64,000 bases of DNA, taken from the NCBI RefSeq assembly GCF_900465345.1, contig NZ_UEGO01000004.1, positions 124,001 through 188,000 of the forward strand. Reading direction: 5' to 3'. Of the stretch, positions 56,017-64,000 are shown piece after piece. The notes beneath the pieces were generated by a model that was given only the letters and a program-made list of their open reading frames with translations, was not told where the DNA came from and made no database searches. Positions within the stretch are counted from its first letter, which is position 1; each line of letters starts with the position of its first letter. The DNA is from Asaia bogorensis (GTDB taxonomy: Bacteria; Pseudomonadota; Alphaproteobacteria; Acetobacterales; Acetobacteraceae). The position numbers and the translations under genes were made by a program.

Positions 56017-56368
56017 ACACAGCGACGCCCGATTTAGAGAAATGCAGGGCTGTCGTCTAGTCCCTTTATCGAGATTCTTTTCCAGCCTGAGAGGAAACAG
56101 GCCATCGACCTGTTCTGGCTAGCGATGCCTCCCGGATATGTTGCTCTGTCCCTCAACGCCCGCAGAGGCACGTTACGCACGAAGCACGCTTGTCGTCCTG
56201 CAGGTCGATACCAATCAGGGCAGCATAACTCGCAATCCCGGACACGTATTCCAGACAGCCCCCCTTGCTAAGGGAGACGGCTCTTTCTAGGTTCTGCACA
56301 TCATTGCCGCGTCGGGCCGGAATACGACGAGACCCTGCTGATCTTTGACTGACGAAAGGAATCGTCCC
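56017..56368. other. Gene-free region before the SulP gene
   Basis: No reading frame here resembles a protein and no operator could be named. It must contain the promoters for tRNA-His (minus strand) and for the SulP gene (plus strand). Confidence 0.45.
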
Positions 56369-57823
56369 TTGAACCTCTCGACTTATCGCGCACAGTGGGC
56401 TTTCAGCCCGCTGCGCGAGGTGCTGGCTGGCATGGTGGGCACATTTGCGCTCATTCCCGAGGTCATTGCCTTTTCGTATATTGCTGGCGTTTCGCCTGCT
56501 GTCTCGCTTTACGCGTCATTTGTCATCAGCGTCGCGATTGCCATTACAGGCGGCCGACCGGGCATGATTTCCGGCGCTGCCGGTTCGGTGGCGCTTGTTG
56601 CCGCAGCGCTCGTGCATCATCACGGTATCCAGTATCTGTTTCTGGCCACGCTGATCGCTGGCGCCATGCAGATCGTATTCGGCCTGCTGAAACTGCATGT
56701 GCTCATGCGCTTCGTCTCGAAAGAAGTGCAAACCGGCTTCGTCAATGCGCTGGCCATTCTAATTTTCTCGGCGCAGGTGCCGCAGATGCTGCATGTGACA
56801 TGGCATACTTATGCCCTGATCGCGCTTGGTCTTGCCATTATCTACCTGCTCCCAAAGCTGACAACGGCCATCCCTTCCCCCCTGATCTGTATCGTCGTTC
56901 TCACACTCATCACCATCTGGTACCCGATGCCTGTGCATGTGGTGGCTGACCTTGGTGCCCTGCCCACCGGCCTGCCCAGCTTTACCCTGCCGCATGTCCC
57001 CCTTACGCTCGAAACATTCGAGATTGTCATGCCCTATGCACTGGCAATGGCCTCGGTGGGTCTGCTCGAATCCCTCATGACTGCGGGTGTGGTGGATGAC
57101 CACACAGACACCCACGGTGCACCGCGTATGGAATGTACCGGGCTCGGCATTTCCAATATCCTGGTCGGGCTTTTTGGTGGCATCGCAGGTTGTGGCATGA
57201 TTGGCCAGACGGTCGGCAACCTTCGTTATGGCGGCCGCGGACGCCTCTCCACCTTCACGGCAGGTGCCTTCCTGCTGATCCTGATGGTCCTCCTGCACAG
57301 CTATGTTGCGCGCGTTCCCATGGCAGCGCTTGTTGCCATCATGATCATGGTGTCAGCCAGCACCTTCGCATGGGGCTCGCTGCGTGATCTCATGCGCCAC
57401 CCCAAGCTTTCCAGCCTGGTCATGATCATCACCGTGATTGTCACGGTCACCACGCATGATCTTGCAGCTGGCGTTGCAGTTGGTGTGCTACTGAGCGGCG
57501 TTTTCTTTGCCTGGCGGGCCATGGGCATGCTGCGTGTGGAGAGCCGAAAGTCAGCTGAAGCTGATCTGTATCTGGTGCACGGCCAGGTTTTCTTCGCCTC
57601 GGCTGACATGCTGTACGATGCGATCGACTTCCAGACAAAAGCGCCAGTGGTCGAGATCAATCTGGCCGATGCGACATTTTGGGATATCACATCGGTCGAT
57701 ATTCTGGAGAAGATCGTCAGCAAGCTGCAGGGCAGATCGATCACCGTTCGCGTCGAGGGACTGCATAGCCGGCGTCATGGCCTGATTGCACAGCAATCAG
57801 ATGAGCCCCTCCTCTCGATGTGA
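56369..57823 (+). CDS. SulP family anion transporter with STAS domain
   Basis: The 484-residue protein has 10-12 hydrophobic segments beginning EVLAGMVGTFALIPEVIAFSYIAGVSP, which is the SulP signature region. It continues GGRPGMISGAAGSVALV, ESLMTAGVVDD and GGIAGCGMIGQTVGN. A cytoplasmic STAS domain (residues about 385-470) follows, with VEINLADATFWDITSVD. Substrates in the family are sulfate, bicarbonate or other anions. The start is probably the TTG at 56369 (AAAGGA nine bases before), rather than the TTG at 56345. Its end overlaps the convergent nsrR end by 27 bases. Confidence 0.88.
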   Translation: MNLSTYRAQWAFSPLREVLAGMVGTFALIPEVIAFSYIAGVSPAVSLYASFVISVAIAITGGRPGMISGAAGSVALVAAALVHHHGIQYLFLATLIAGAMQIVFGLLKLHVLMRFVSKEVQTGFVNALAILIFSAQVPQMLHVTWHTYALIALGLAIIYLLPKLTTAIPSPLICIVVLTLITIWYPMPVHVVADLGALPTGLPSFTLPHVPLTLETFEIVMPYALAMASVGLLESLMTAGVVDDHTDTHGAPRMECTGLGISNILVGLFGGIAGCGMIGQTVGNLRYGGRGRLSTFTAGAFLLILMVLLHSYVARVPMAALVAIMIMVSASTFAWGSLRDLMRHPKLSSLVMIITVIVTVTTHDLAAGVAVGVLLSGVFFAWRAMGMLRVESRKSAEADLYLVHGQVFFASADMLYDAIDFQTKAPVVEINLADATFWDITSVDILEKIVSKLQGRSITVRVEGLHSRRHGLIAQQSDEPLLSM

Positions 57824-58255
57824 CCCCTGCAAACGCTGCGCCAGAGCCTTGCGCTCTGGCGGCCTGAGCAGATCGGCAAGAGTCTGCCCGTCCAGAACCG
57901 CCATGAATGCATCCAGCGCTTCCCCGAGAAGGCCCTGAAGGCGACAGGCGCCAGTGAGCAGACAATTCTGACCCGTCTGGAAACAGGCCACCAGAGCCAT
58001 GTCCTCCTCGGTGAAGCGAACAAGTTCTCCAAGATTGATTTCGACTGGTGGGCGGCCGAGTACGAGACCGCCACCACGGCCACGCATCGTCTTCACAAAG
58101 CCACCCTGCCCAAGACGATGCACAATCTTGACGAGATGGTTTTCTGAAATGCCGTAACGCTGTGCGATCTCATTGATCGACACCCGACGATCCTGGTTGA
58201 GGCCGAGATACAGCAATGTCCTCAGAGCATAATCCGTGTGAAGGGTCAGACGCAT
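57797..58255 (-). CDS. nsrR: NsrR-type Rrf2 family regulator
   Basis: The 152-residue protein starts MRLTLHTDYALRTLLYLGL and has a winged helix with ISINEIAQRYGISENHLVKIVHRLGQ. Three cysteines (91, 98, 104 in ACFQTGQNCLLTGACRL) are spaced as expected for the [4Fe-4S] cluster of NsrR. Nitric oxide destroys the cluster and relieves repression. The ATG at 58255 begins directly after the operator-like palindrome 58261-58283. It is divergent from hmp, the classical NsrR target. Confidence 0.92.
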   Translation of the reverse strand: MRLTLHTDYALRTLLYLGLNQDRRVSINEIAQRYGISENHLVKIVHRLGQGGFVKTMRGRGGGLVLGRPPVEINLGELVRFTEEDMALVACFQTGQNCLLTGACRLQGLLGEALDAFMAVLDGQTLADLLRPPERKALAQRLQGSHREEGLI

Positions 58256-58260
58256 ATGTG

Positions 58261-58283
58261 AAGATATATCATGTTTACATCTT
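58261..58283. promoter_or_regulatory. NsrR-like operator 1
   Basis: A 23-base imperfect palindrome starts AAGATATAT and ends TTTACATCTT. It has the AAGAT...ATCTT ends and length of known NsrR sites and lies five bases upstream of the nsrR start, suited to autoregulation. Confidence 0.6.
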
Positions 58284-58300
58284 TCATGCATTAGCCCTAA

Positions 58301-58323
58301 AAGATGTGCGCATAATACACCTT
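58301..58323. promoter_or_regulatory. NsrR-like operator 2
   Basis: AAGATGT and ACACCTT frame a 23-base palindrome whose centre is 40 bp from that of operator 1. It extends to a 13-base inverted repeat, CCCTAAAAGATGT/ACACCTTTTAGGG (58295-58329) with one mismatch. The right arm contains the hmp ribosome-binding site AGGG. Confidence 0.65.
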
Positions 58324-58335
58324 TTAGGGAATCGA

Positions 58336-59532
58336 ATGATGATTGCACCGCTCAAATCCGGCACACCAGCCATCGTGAAAGCGACGATCCCGGCACTGGA
58401 AGCCCACGGCGTGACAATTACCAAAACCATGTATGGCTCCCTGATGCGTGACCCATCCATTGCGGCCATGTTCAATCAGACCGATCAGGCCAATGGCCGT
58501 CAGCCCCACGCTCTTGCAGCCGCCGTACTGGCCTATGCACGCCATATCGAACATCCTGAAAAGCTTGAGGCTGCCCTGCGACTCATCATCGAGCGTCATG
58601 TCGCCGTGATGGTAAAACCAGAGCAGTACCCGGTGGTTGGCGAGGCGCTGCTTGGCGCTATCAAAACTGTCCTGGGAGATGCAGCAACACCTGAAATCCT
58701 GGATGCTTGGGCTGACGCCTATCGCTTTCTGGCCGAGGTGCTCATCGCACGCGAAGCCGAAACCTATGAGGAACGCGCTGCCCTTCCTGGCGGGTGGCGT
58801 GACTGGCGCGCATTCCGTGTTGCGTCACGCTTTGAGGAAAACGACAGGATCACATCCTTCTGGCTGGTGCCGGTCGATGGCAAACCGGTTCTTCGTCACG
58901 AGCCAGGTCAGTTCCTGACTTTTCGCCTTGAGCGCGATGGGCTCTCAACAAGGCGCAGCTACAGCATTTCCAGCGCTCCGGATTCGGGTGGATACCGCAT
59001 TTCCGTCAAGCACGACCCAAAGGGCAAGGTCTCGTCCTGGTTTCATGCCTTCGTCAAGGAGGGAGATGTGCTTGATGTGGCACCTCCAGCCGGGGATTTC
59101 ACCCTTGCCCGAAGCGGATCATCGCCAGTGGTTCTGGTGAGCGCGGGCGTGGGTATCACGCCATTCATGAGCATGATTCTTGCGGCTCTTGACGGTTGCA
59201 AGAGCCCGCCGATGAGGCTCATTCATGGTGATCATGATTTTGGTCGTATGCCATTCCGCGCAGCTTTTATCGACGCTGCGTCCAGACCGGAAACATGTCG
59301 TATCGACCTGTTCAGCAGTACGGGAGAGGGAAACAGCCTGCCGGTGCCGGGCCATCAGGGGCGTATCTCGGCCCAATGGGTCTTTGATCACATGGAACCA
59401 GACGCGCATGTTTTCCTGTGCGGCCCACGGAGCTTTCAGCGAGATCTGATCGGTGGCCTACGCCAGCTCGGTATTCCGAGCGCACACCTGCACCATGAGT
59501 TTTTTGGATCGGACGAACCACTCCCTGCCTGA
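58336..59532 (+). CDS. hmp: Flavohaemoprotein, nitric oxide dioxygenase
   Basis: The 398-residue protein has an N-terminal globin with the distal Tyr33 (TMYGSLMRD), FNQTDQANGRQPHAL and the proximal His88 (IIERHVAVMVKPEQYPVVGEALL). A ferredoxin-NADP reductase part follows: FAD motif RRSYSISSAPDS and NAD motif SAGVGITPFMSM, ending in LHHEFFG. It oxidises nitric oxide to nitrate with NAD(P)H. The ATG at 58336 follows AGGGA by six bases. Control by the divergent nsrR is very likely. A stem-loop closes the gene. Confidence 0.96.
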   Translation: MMIAPLKSGTPAIVKATIPALEAHGVTITKTMYGSLMRDPSIAAMFNQTDQANGRQPHALAAAVLAYARHIEHPEKLEAALRLIIERHVAVMVKPEQYPVVGEALLGAIKTVLGDAATPEILDAWADAYRFLAEVLIAREAETYEERAALPGGWRDWRAFRVASRFEENDRITSFWLVPVDGKPVLRHEPGQFLTFRLERDGLSTRRSYSISSAPDSGGYRISVKHDPKGKVSSWFHAFVKEGDVLDVAPPAGDFTLARSGSSPVVLVSAGVGITPFMSMILAALDGCKSPPMRLIHGDHDFGRMPFRAAFIDAASRPETCRIDLFSSTGEGNSLPVPGHQGRISAQWVFDHMEPDAHVFLCGPRSFQRDLIGGLRQLGIPSAHLHHEFFGSDEPLPA

Positions 59533-59538
59533 GAAATC

Positions 59539-59590
59539 ATGGCTGTGCTGCGATACGAAATTATCGTAGCACAGCCATATCTTTTCAGTA
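59539..59590 (+). terminator. Long stem-loop terminator of hmp
   Basis: ATGGCTGTGCT (59539-59549) pairs with AGCACAGCCAT (59568-59578), and CGATA/TATCG pairs inside after one mismatch. ATATCTTTT follows. Confidence 0.8.
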
Positions 59591-59865
59591 ATTATTCTAT
59601 AAAGAACGACCAGGTTTATTTTGTAATCATGATAAATATCATGCGTATATGATATAAAAAGACTATTTTCCAAACATAAATAGCAAATTTTATTGTGTAT
59701 TTTATTCTTAAGTTATAGTTGTGATTCCATTAAATAGCTACACCCTGTTGATATAGTAATTATTTACCATTTATATACACTTTTGCATAATAGAAATATT
59801 TTATTACTTTATTTTGCTTAGTATCTCCGATACCTACTCCCCATTGCTTTCGGGGGAAGGATGTG
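59591..59865. other. Very AT-rich stretch before the hydrolase-like gene
   Basis: The bases from about 59600 to 59820 are strikingly AT-rich compared with the GC-rich surroundings, with long runs such as TTTATTTTGC and TTTATATACAC. No gene is seen. It may be a transferred segment, a silenced promoter or a regulatory region for the gene at 59866. Confidence 0.6.
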
Positions 59866-61194
59866 ATGGCGGTTATCTTCGAGGGTGACGATCTGGTCGT
59901 TCACGAATCTGAGGGTGGCAGTCAATACGCCGTCATAACATTTGGTGCTGCTGACCAATGCCACCGTGCCACAGAAGAGTTTTTCGCTGAAAAGCCACTT
60001 CATATTGGCAACATCCGCAGCATAGGCGTCACGACCAAGAAAATGCATTGGTTCAGATCGCCGGAAGCGGAGCGGGTCATCGCGCTGATCAATGCGCGCC
60101 TTGACACAATAGAAAACAGGATCGTTTTCGGATATTCCATGGGCGCTCACCCGGCTCTGAGTTGGTCAAAAAAACTCAAAGCGAAAACCGTGTTTTCCAT
60201 GGCGCCAAAATATTCTTTGGATCCGGCCATTTGCAACGTCGATCAGGGCTATATCGACCGATATTTCTGCGATGAACTACGTGGGATGTCCATTGATGCT
60301 GACGATGTTGGGGGTCGCGTATTCATCGTGCACGATCCCGATCACGAACACGACACATATCATGCAGGCCTGATTGCAGAAAAAATCGCAAAACACGATG
60401 TCACTCTGATTCCGAGCTTTTACTCAGATCATTTCATCCCGCGGGCATTCACAGGACGGCACAAGTTTTTCCGCTTGATCAATGCGCTTGCTGAGGGCAC
60501 GAATGCACAGGTTCGCGAGGTTTTCACCAAAGAGCGTCGCACGAGCCTCAACAATGTTGAGGCGCTTTTTCTGCGAAACATCCATCATCGGCCGGATCTG
60601 TCATACCGCACCCTTCTGGCTCCGGCGATATTTGCCCACGATAACCTCAAGCCACTTTTGGGCAGGGCATTCGATATAGGTCGCCTTTCCCACCGTCTCT
60701 CTGAGCGTGGCCGGTTGGATGCAGCGTCAATCTGCCGCAATCTTCCCCTGAACTATGCGCGCTATGGCAAGGAGATTGAACGGTCAACTCTCATCGAATG
60801 GGGAATGAAACGGCCAGTTACAGCGCCATTGGGCTTTCACGGACATCTCTTGTGCTATGATATCCCCAATCGCACATTTATCGGCGCCGATCTTCTTGGA
60901 GGCGCTGCACTGCATCGCCCCGTTACGGTAAGGCGCTTTGGTGGGCACCTGTTTCTCGAAATCAGGATCGGAGACGAAACGCTTTATCTCTACGAGAAAG
61001 AAGGTTTGATCCTGTCCTCAAATGAGCCGCGTGTCTCCGGCTTTCAACTCGTAAAGAGTGCGCGTAATCCACATCACCTAATCAAATCCCGACTAGGTAA
61101 CCTCTGCTCCCACCCCAACGGGACCTATGATCTGGACTCGACAAATGCGCTGGAGTGGGAGGAGTTCGCAATTCCTTCCGAGCTATCCACCTGA
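59866..61194 (+). CDS. Uncharacterised alpha/beta-hydrolase-like protein
   Basis: The 442-residue protein has an N-terminal hydrolase-like part: IVFGYSMGAHPAL carries a nucleophile elbow (GYSMG, Ser91), VFIVHDPDHEHDTYH could hold the acid and SDHFIPRAFTG the His. The C-terminal half (from about residue 270) is of unknown type, with strands such as HLFLEIRIGDETLYLYEKEG, and may bind a ligand. No signal peptide is present. AAGGA lies just before the ATG at 59866. The codon choice is less GC-biased than neighbouring genes and the upstream DNA is AT-rich, suggesting transfer. I do not recognise the family as a whole. Confidence 0.7.
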   Translation: MAVIFEGDDLVVHESEGGSQYAVITFGAADQCHRATEEFFAEKPLHIGNIRSIGVTTKKMHWFRSPEAERVIALINARLDTIENRIVFGYSMGAHPALSWSKKLKAKTVFSMAPKYSLDPAICNVDQGYIDRYFCDELRGMSIDADDVGGRVFIVHDPDHEHDTYHAGLIAEKIAKHDVTLIPSFYSDHFIPRAFTGRHKFFRLINALAEGTNAQVREVFTKERRTSLNNVEALFLRNIHHRPDLSYRTLLAPAIFAHDNLKPLLGRAFDIGRLSHRLSERGRLDAASICRNLPLNYARYGKEIERSTLIEWGMKRPVTAPLGFHGHLLCYDIPNRTFIGADLLGGAALHRPVTVRRFGGHLFLEIRIGDETLYLYEKEGLILSSNEPRVSGFQLVKSARNPHHLIKSRLGNLCSHPNGTYDLDSTNALEWEEFAIPSELST

Positions 61195-61264
61195 ACGATA
61201 TCCGCTCCGGTATTCGACTCCAGTAGTGACTGATCGGACTCGTCATCGGACGAGCGGGCCATAA

Positions 61265-61288
61265 GGCAGGAAGTTTGACCTTCCTGCC
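61265..61288. terminator. Hairpin between convergent genes
   Basis: GGCAGGAAG (61265-61273) pairs perfectly with CTTCCTGCC (61280-61288). A second stem AAATTGC/GCAATTT (61300-61316) reaches the stop codon of the minus-strand gene. Confidence 0.6.
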
Positions 61289-61315
61289 ACCATCCCCAGA
61301 AATTGCGAGGCAATT

Positions 61316-61735
61316 TCAGGGCTTTGGCCAACCCGTCGCCGGGCGATCGAAATGAGATAGGAGATCCTGATCAGGAATGTTGGTGAGGTCCTTGCTCTCA
61401 CTCTTGATCAGCTTCTTGCTGGTCGCCTTGGACAGATGCTCGCGTATGTCATGAAGCACATGAGGTGCAGCCGCAAGCACAAGCCCTTCAAGAGCAGGGT
61501 TGTCGTTCAGTGCCGTCTCGATTTCATCTGCAATCTGTCTGGCGAAACGCTCCTTGACCTGCACTTTCGGATCCGAACGCGGCTCTTTTATCGAGGCGAC
61601 ATCACCCGCTGCGTCCGTTGCCTTGTCGTGGGCTCCAAAGCGCTGGATCGTACGCATCTGCTGGCCATCATAGCGCAGAAAGCGTGCCTTTTCTCCATCG
61701 CAGACTGCATAAAGTACTGGATCCTGAACAGCCAT
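61316..61735 (-). CDS. Host attachment family protein
   Basis: The 139-residue protein matches the family named after proteins required for attachment to host cells: VLYAVCDGEKARFLRYDG at the start, FARQIADEIETALNDN, LVLAAAPHVLHDIREHL and a final DLLSHFD-RP. It has no signal peptide; the fold is eRF1/ribonuclease-like and the name comes from one plant-associated species, so adhesion is not proven. The ATG at 61735 follows AGGAGAGG. The longer frame to 61795 is not needed. Confidence 0.87.
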   Translation of the reverse strand: MAVQDPVLYAVCDGEKARFLRYDGQQMRTIQRFGAHDKATDAAGDVASIKEPRSDPKVQVKERFARQIADEIETALNDNPALEGLVLAAAPHVLHDIREHLSKATSKKLIKSESKDLTNIPDQDLLSHFDRPATGWPKP

Positions 61736-61814
61736 AAAACCTCTCCTGTATTCACGAATAATGAACGCAAGCTGGTAAAATCGGTTTCTGCTCACACAGA
61801 TACTTGAAGGATGC

Positions 61815-62666
61815 TCAGAACGACAAGGCCAAGGCGTCGCGGATCATCTGCCAGGAGGCGCGGTCAGGTGCGTAGAGCAAGCCTCTTCCTGGCACAGCGG
61901 GATGATAGGGCACATCGTTCAGACGCGCGCCATAAGCCCCGGCTTCGTGCATAAGCAGCCAACCCGGACAATGATCCCACAGGCACGTGCGACTGTAAGC
62001 CAGCACATGCCCGTGCCCCCCTGCCACCAGGCGATATTCATGAGCGGCACAGCGCAAATCCCATAATCCGGTCATGGAACGCAGCGCCTGATCCGCGCGC
62101 TCCGTGTCACCCATGGGCAGTGTGCGCCAAGCGATCTTGCCGGTCACATCCTCGATACGGGAAAAAGGTCGTGCCGCCTGCATCGGATGGATTGCCCCGC
62201 AAGGATCCTCCGTCCATGCGCCCTCGCCCATCAAGGCAAGGGCAGAACTGCCTGTAACGGGGTCATGAATGACACTCGCCACCGGCACGCCATGCTCGAG
62301 AACGGCCATCATCACGCCAAAAACCGGCAAGCCGGCGGCGTAATTGGCTGTGCCATCAATAGGATCGATGGTCACACATAGCGGGGCTCTACCGGCTTGT
62401 TCGATCAGGGCCGGTTGGGTGCAGCATCGCTCTTCGCCAATCAGGACAGCCTCAGGCAACAGGCGCGCCAGCTCCCCCGCAATAAACTCTTCCGAGAGGA
62501 TATCCGCAATCGTCACCAGATCGGAAGGGGACGATTTCGTCCGTATGTCAGCTTCGGACAAACGACCAAAACGTGGCATGATGATCCGTGTCGCCGCATC
62601 ACGGGCGATCACGGATATATCCTCCAGCACCGCCCGCGTCACGGTGCGTGTCCGCACCGGTGTCAT
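61815..62666 (-). CDS. Inositol monophosphatase family protein
   Basis: The 283-residue Mg-dependent phosphatase has the first metal motif IGEE (about residue 76), DPIDGTANYAAGLPVFG and the closing LWDHCPGWLLMHEAGA. It is about the size of inositol monophosphatases and 3'-phosphoadenosine phosphatases; the substrate cannot be decided. The ATG at 62666 has GAGG six bases before it, better than the TTG at 62687. Confidence 0.9.
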   Translation of the reverse strand: MTPVRTRTVTRAVLEDISVIARDAATRIIMPRFGRLSEADIRTKSSPSDLVTIADILSEEFIAGELARLLPEAVLIGEERCCTQPALIEQAGRAPLCVTIDPIDGTANYAAGLPVFGVMMAVLEHGVPVASVIHDPVTGSSALALMGEGAWTEDPCGAIHPMQAARPFSRIEDVTGKIAWRTLPMGDTERADQALRSMTGLWDLRCAAHEYRLVAGGHGHVLAYSRTCLWDHCPGWLLMHEAGAYGARLNDVPYHPAVPGRGLLYAPDRASWQMIRDALALSF

Positions 62667-62742
62667 GATCGCCTCACCCTCGCTCAATCGTTCCTCCCTG
62701 GGACAGACCGTTATCCTCCCTCAATCCAGTATCAGGAGGATT

Positions 62743-64000
62743 TCAGGCAGATACAAGGCAATCCGGGTAGAGTTGGCCGAAGCGTGACCGGTCCTGCTCG
62801 AACAGCCGGACATCGAGCGTGATCTCGGTTTCCCGGTCCAGACGTTCCAGCACCTCGCCATGCTCATAGAGCCATGCCAGCGCAGCACCATTGCTGATAT
62901 CGAGGCTCACACGTGTCAGGCTCATCGACGCCGTCATATGCTGATCGAGCATCGAATAAAGATTGGGCAGCCCCTCGCCTGTCATGGCCGATATGGCCAC
63001 ACAACCGGGATGGCGGGGCACAGCCTCGATACCGCCCATGAGGTCGGCCTTGTTCAGAACCTCGATGGTTCGCTCGGGCCAGTTTTCATCCAGCATGCCA
63101 TCGCGCACCATGCCATCCAGCACGTTGATGACATCAGCACGCTGGGCGGCACTATCCGGGTGAGCAATATCGCGCACGTGGAGGATGATATCAGCCTCGG
63201 CCACTTCTTCGAGTGTCGCACGAAAGGCCGCAACCAGCTCGGTAGGCAATTCACTGATGAATCCGACCGTATCGGACAGAATGACCCTGCGCCCTGACGG
63301 CAGACGCAAACCCCGCATGGTCGGATCCAGCGTCGCAAAAAGCTGATCCTGCGCATGCACGGCGGAGCCGGTCAGCGCATTGAACAGTGTCGATTTGCCT
63401 GCGTTGGTGTAGCCCACCAGAGCGACCACCGGGAAGGGCACTTTCTTGCGGGCGGAGCGATGCAGGCCACGCGTGCGGCGTACCTGATCGAGATCCTTGC
63501 GCAATCTGACCAGCCGCTCGTCGATCATGCGACGGTCAGCCTCGATCTGGGTTTCACCCGGACCGCCAAGAAAGCCGAAACCACCCCGCTGACGCTCAAG
63601 ATGGGTCCATAGCCTGACGAGACGGGAACGCTGATATTCCAGATGCGCCAGTTCTACCTGCAATACACCCTCACGGGTGGCTGCGCGTGCGCCGAAGATA
63701 TCCAGAATCAGCCCGGTGCGATCGAGTACCTTGCAGTCCAGCGCCTTCTCGAGATTGCGCTGCTGGCCGGGTGAGAGTTTCGCGTCCACGATCATGACCT
63801 TGACGTCATTCTCGTGCACCAGCTCGGCCAGCTGCTCAACCTGTCCCTTGCCGAAAAGGGTCGCAGGGCGAACCGCGCGAATCGCCAGAACGGCCTGCCT
63901 GACGACAACGAGACCGATGGAAGACGTCAGCCCGACAGCCTCTTCAAGACGGGCCTCCGCAGCGCGGAACTCGTCATTGGGTGTCGGGCGCGCCCAGGGT
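62743..64000 (-). CDS. hflX: GTPase HflX (N-terminus outside the window)
   Basis: The frame is open to the window edge and codes for at least 418 residues. The HflX N-terminal part shows RPATLFGKGQVEQLAELV, VDAKLSPGQQRNLE and VLDRTGLILDIFG. The linker has GFLGGPGETQIEADRR. The G domain has G1 VGYTNAGKSTLFN, G3 LSDTVGFISELP and NKADLM. HflX rescues stalled ribosomes and is a translation GTPase. Translation starts before 64000, so no start can be given. Confidence 0.96.
   Translation of the reverse strand, partial: PWARPTPNDEFRAAEARLEEAVGLTSSIGLVVVRQAVLAIRAVRPATLFGKGQVEQLAELVHENDVKVMIVDAKLSPGQQRNLEKALDCKVLDRTGLILDIFGARAATREGVLQVELAHLEYQRSRLVRLWTHLERQRGGFGFLGGPGETQIEADRRMIDERLVRLRKDLDQVRRTRGLHRSARKKVPFPVVALVGYTNAGKSTLFNALTGSAVHAQDQLFATLDPTMRGLRLPSGRRVILSDTVGFISELPTELVAAFRATLEEVAEADIILHVRDIAHPDSAAQRADVINVLDGMVRDGMLDENWPERTIEVLNKADLMGGIEAVPRHPGCVAISAMTGEGLPNLYSMLDQHMTASMSLTRVSLDISNGAALAWLYEHGEVLERLDRETEITLDVRLFEQDRSRFGQLYPDCLVSA

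Overview
The window is a GC-rich, densely coded stretch of an alphaproteobacterial chromosome. Its gene content points to an acetic acid bacterium (Acetobacteraceae, Asaia or Gluconacetobacter-like): ribitol 2-dehydrogenase, a polyol permease with transketolase, TonB-dependent receptors, a Hint-domain surface protein and GDP-mannose genes. The genus is inferred, not proven. About 59 protein-coding genes, two frameshifted genes, one possible decayed fragment and two tRNAs can be supported. No rRNA, insertion sequence, integrase, phage module or CRISPR array was seen.

Layout. 1-5228: the end of an amino-acid ABC transporter ATPase, then a TonB receptor and three tightly packed enzymes (TIM-barrel isomerase, 2OG-Fe(II) oxygenase, class II aldolase-like protein), which look like an uptake and breakdown unit for an unknown compound. 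5438-8533: a second, larger TonB receptor. 8935-13670: a polyol permease divergent from transketolase plus an SDR dehydrogenase. 13950-16289: an Lrp/AsnC regulator divergent from a benzoylformate-decarboxylase-like enzyme. 16351-18767: GNAT, a broken uracil-DNA-glycosylase-like gene, a DUF1311 protein and a methyltransferase. 19234-24000: a secreted PI-PLC-like enzyme, tRNA-Asp, a polysaccharide ABC exporter and a periplasmic class II cyclic-nucleotide phosphodiesterase. 24196-28295: a two-DTG lipoprotein protease, queE-queC-queD and an ExoX-like nuclease.

28318-34418: a repeat/Hint protein, a broken SDR, an MgtC-family protein and a royal-jelly/yellow-family protein. 34485-36918: folE, a folB-folK fusion and folP in a coupled operon. 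37482-41307: ilvE, panBC and ribitol 2-dehydrogenase. 41919-47899: PepSY membrane protein, a free-standing Hint-associated domain, SDR, arsR, arsH, an isomerase and a hydrolase. 48033-55739: DUF2256, the rplM-rpsI ribosomal operon, and a run ending in phosphohexomutase and mannose-1-phosphate guanylyltransferase. 55940-64000: tRNA-His, SulP transporter, nsrR/hmp nitric-oxide defence with two operator-like palindromes, an AT-rich patch leading to an unknown alpha/beta-hydrolase-like protein, a host-attachment family protein, an inositol-phosphatase family protein and hflX (cut by the window edge).

How they work together. Sugar-alcohol carbon can enter through the permease and the dehydrogenases and pass to the pentose-phosphate pathway through transketolase. 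ilvE and panBC connect branched-chain keto acids to pantothenate, while the folate and queuosine operons both start from GTP. The mannose genes and the ABC exporter would serve surface polysaccharide. The most notable signals are the orphan oxygenase unit at the start, the shared domain of the Hint protein and a free-standing gene 13 kb away, the twin NsrR-like operators 40 bp apart, the tandem-DTG lipoprotein and the lone AT-flanked hydrolase-like gene.
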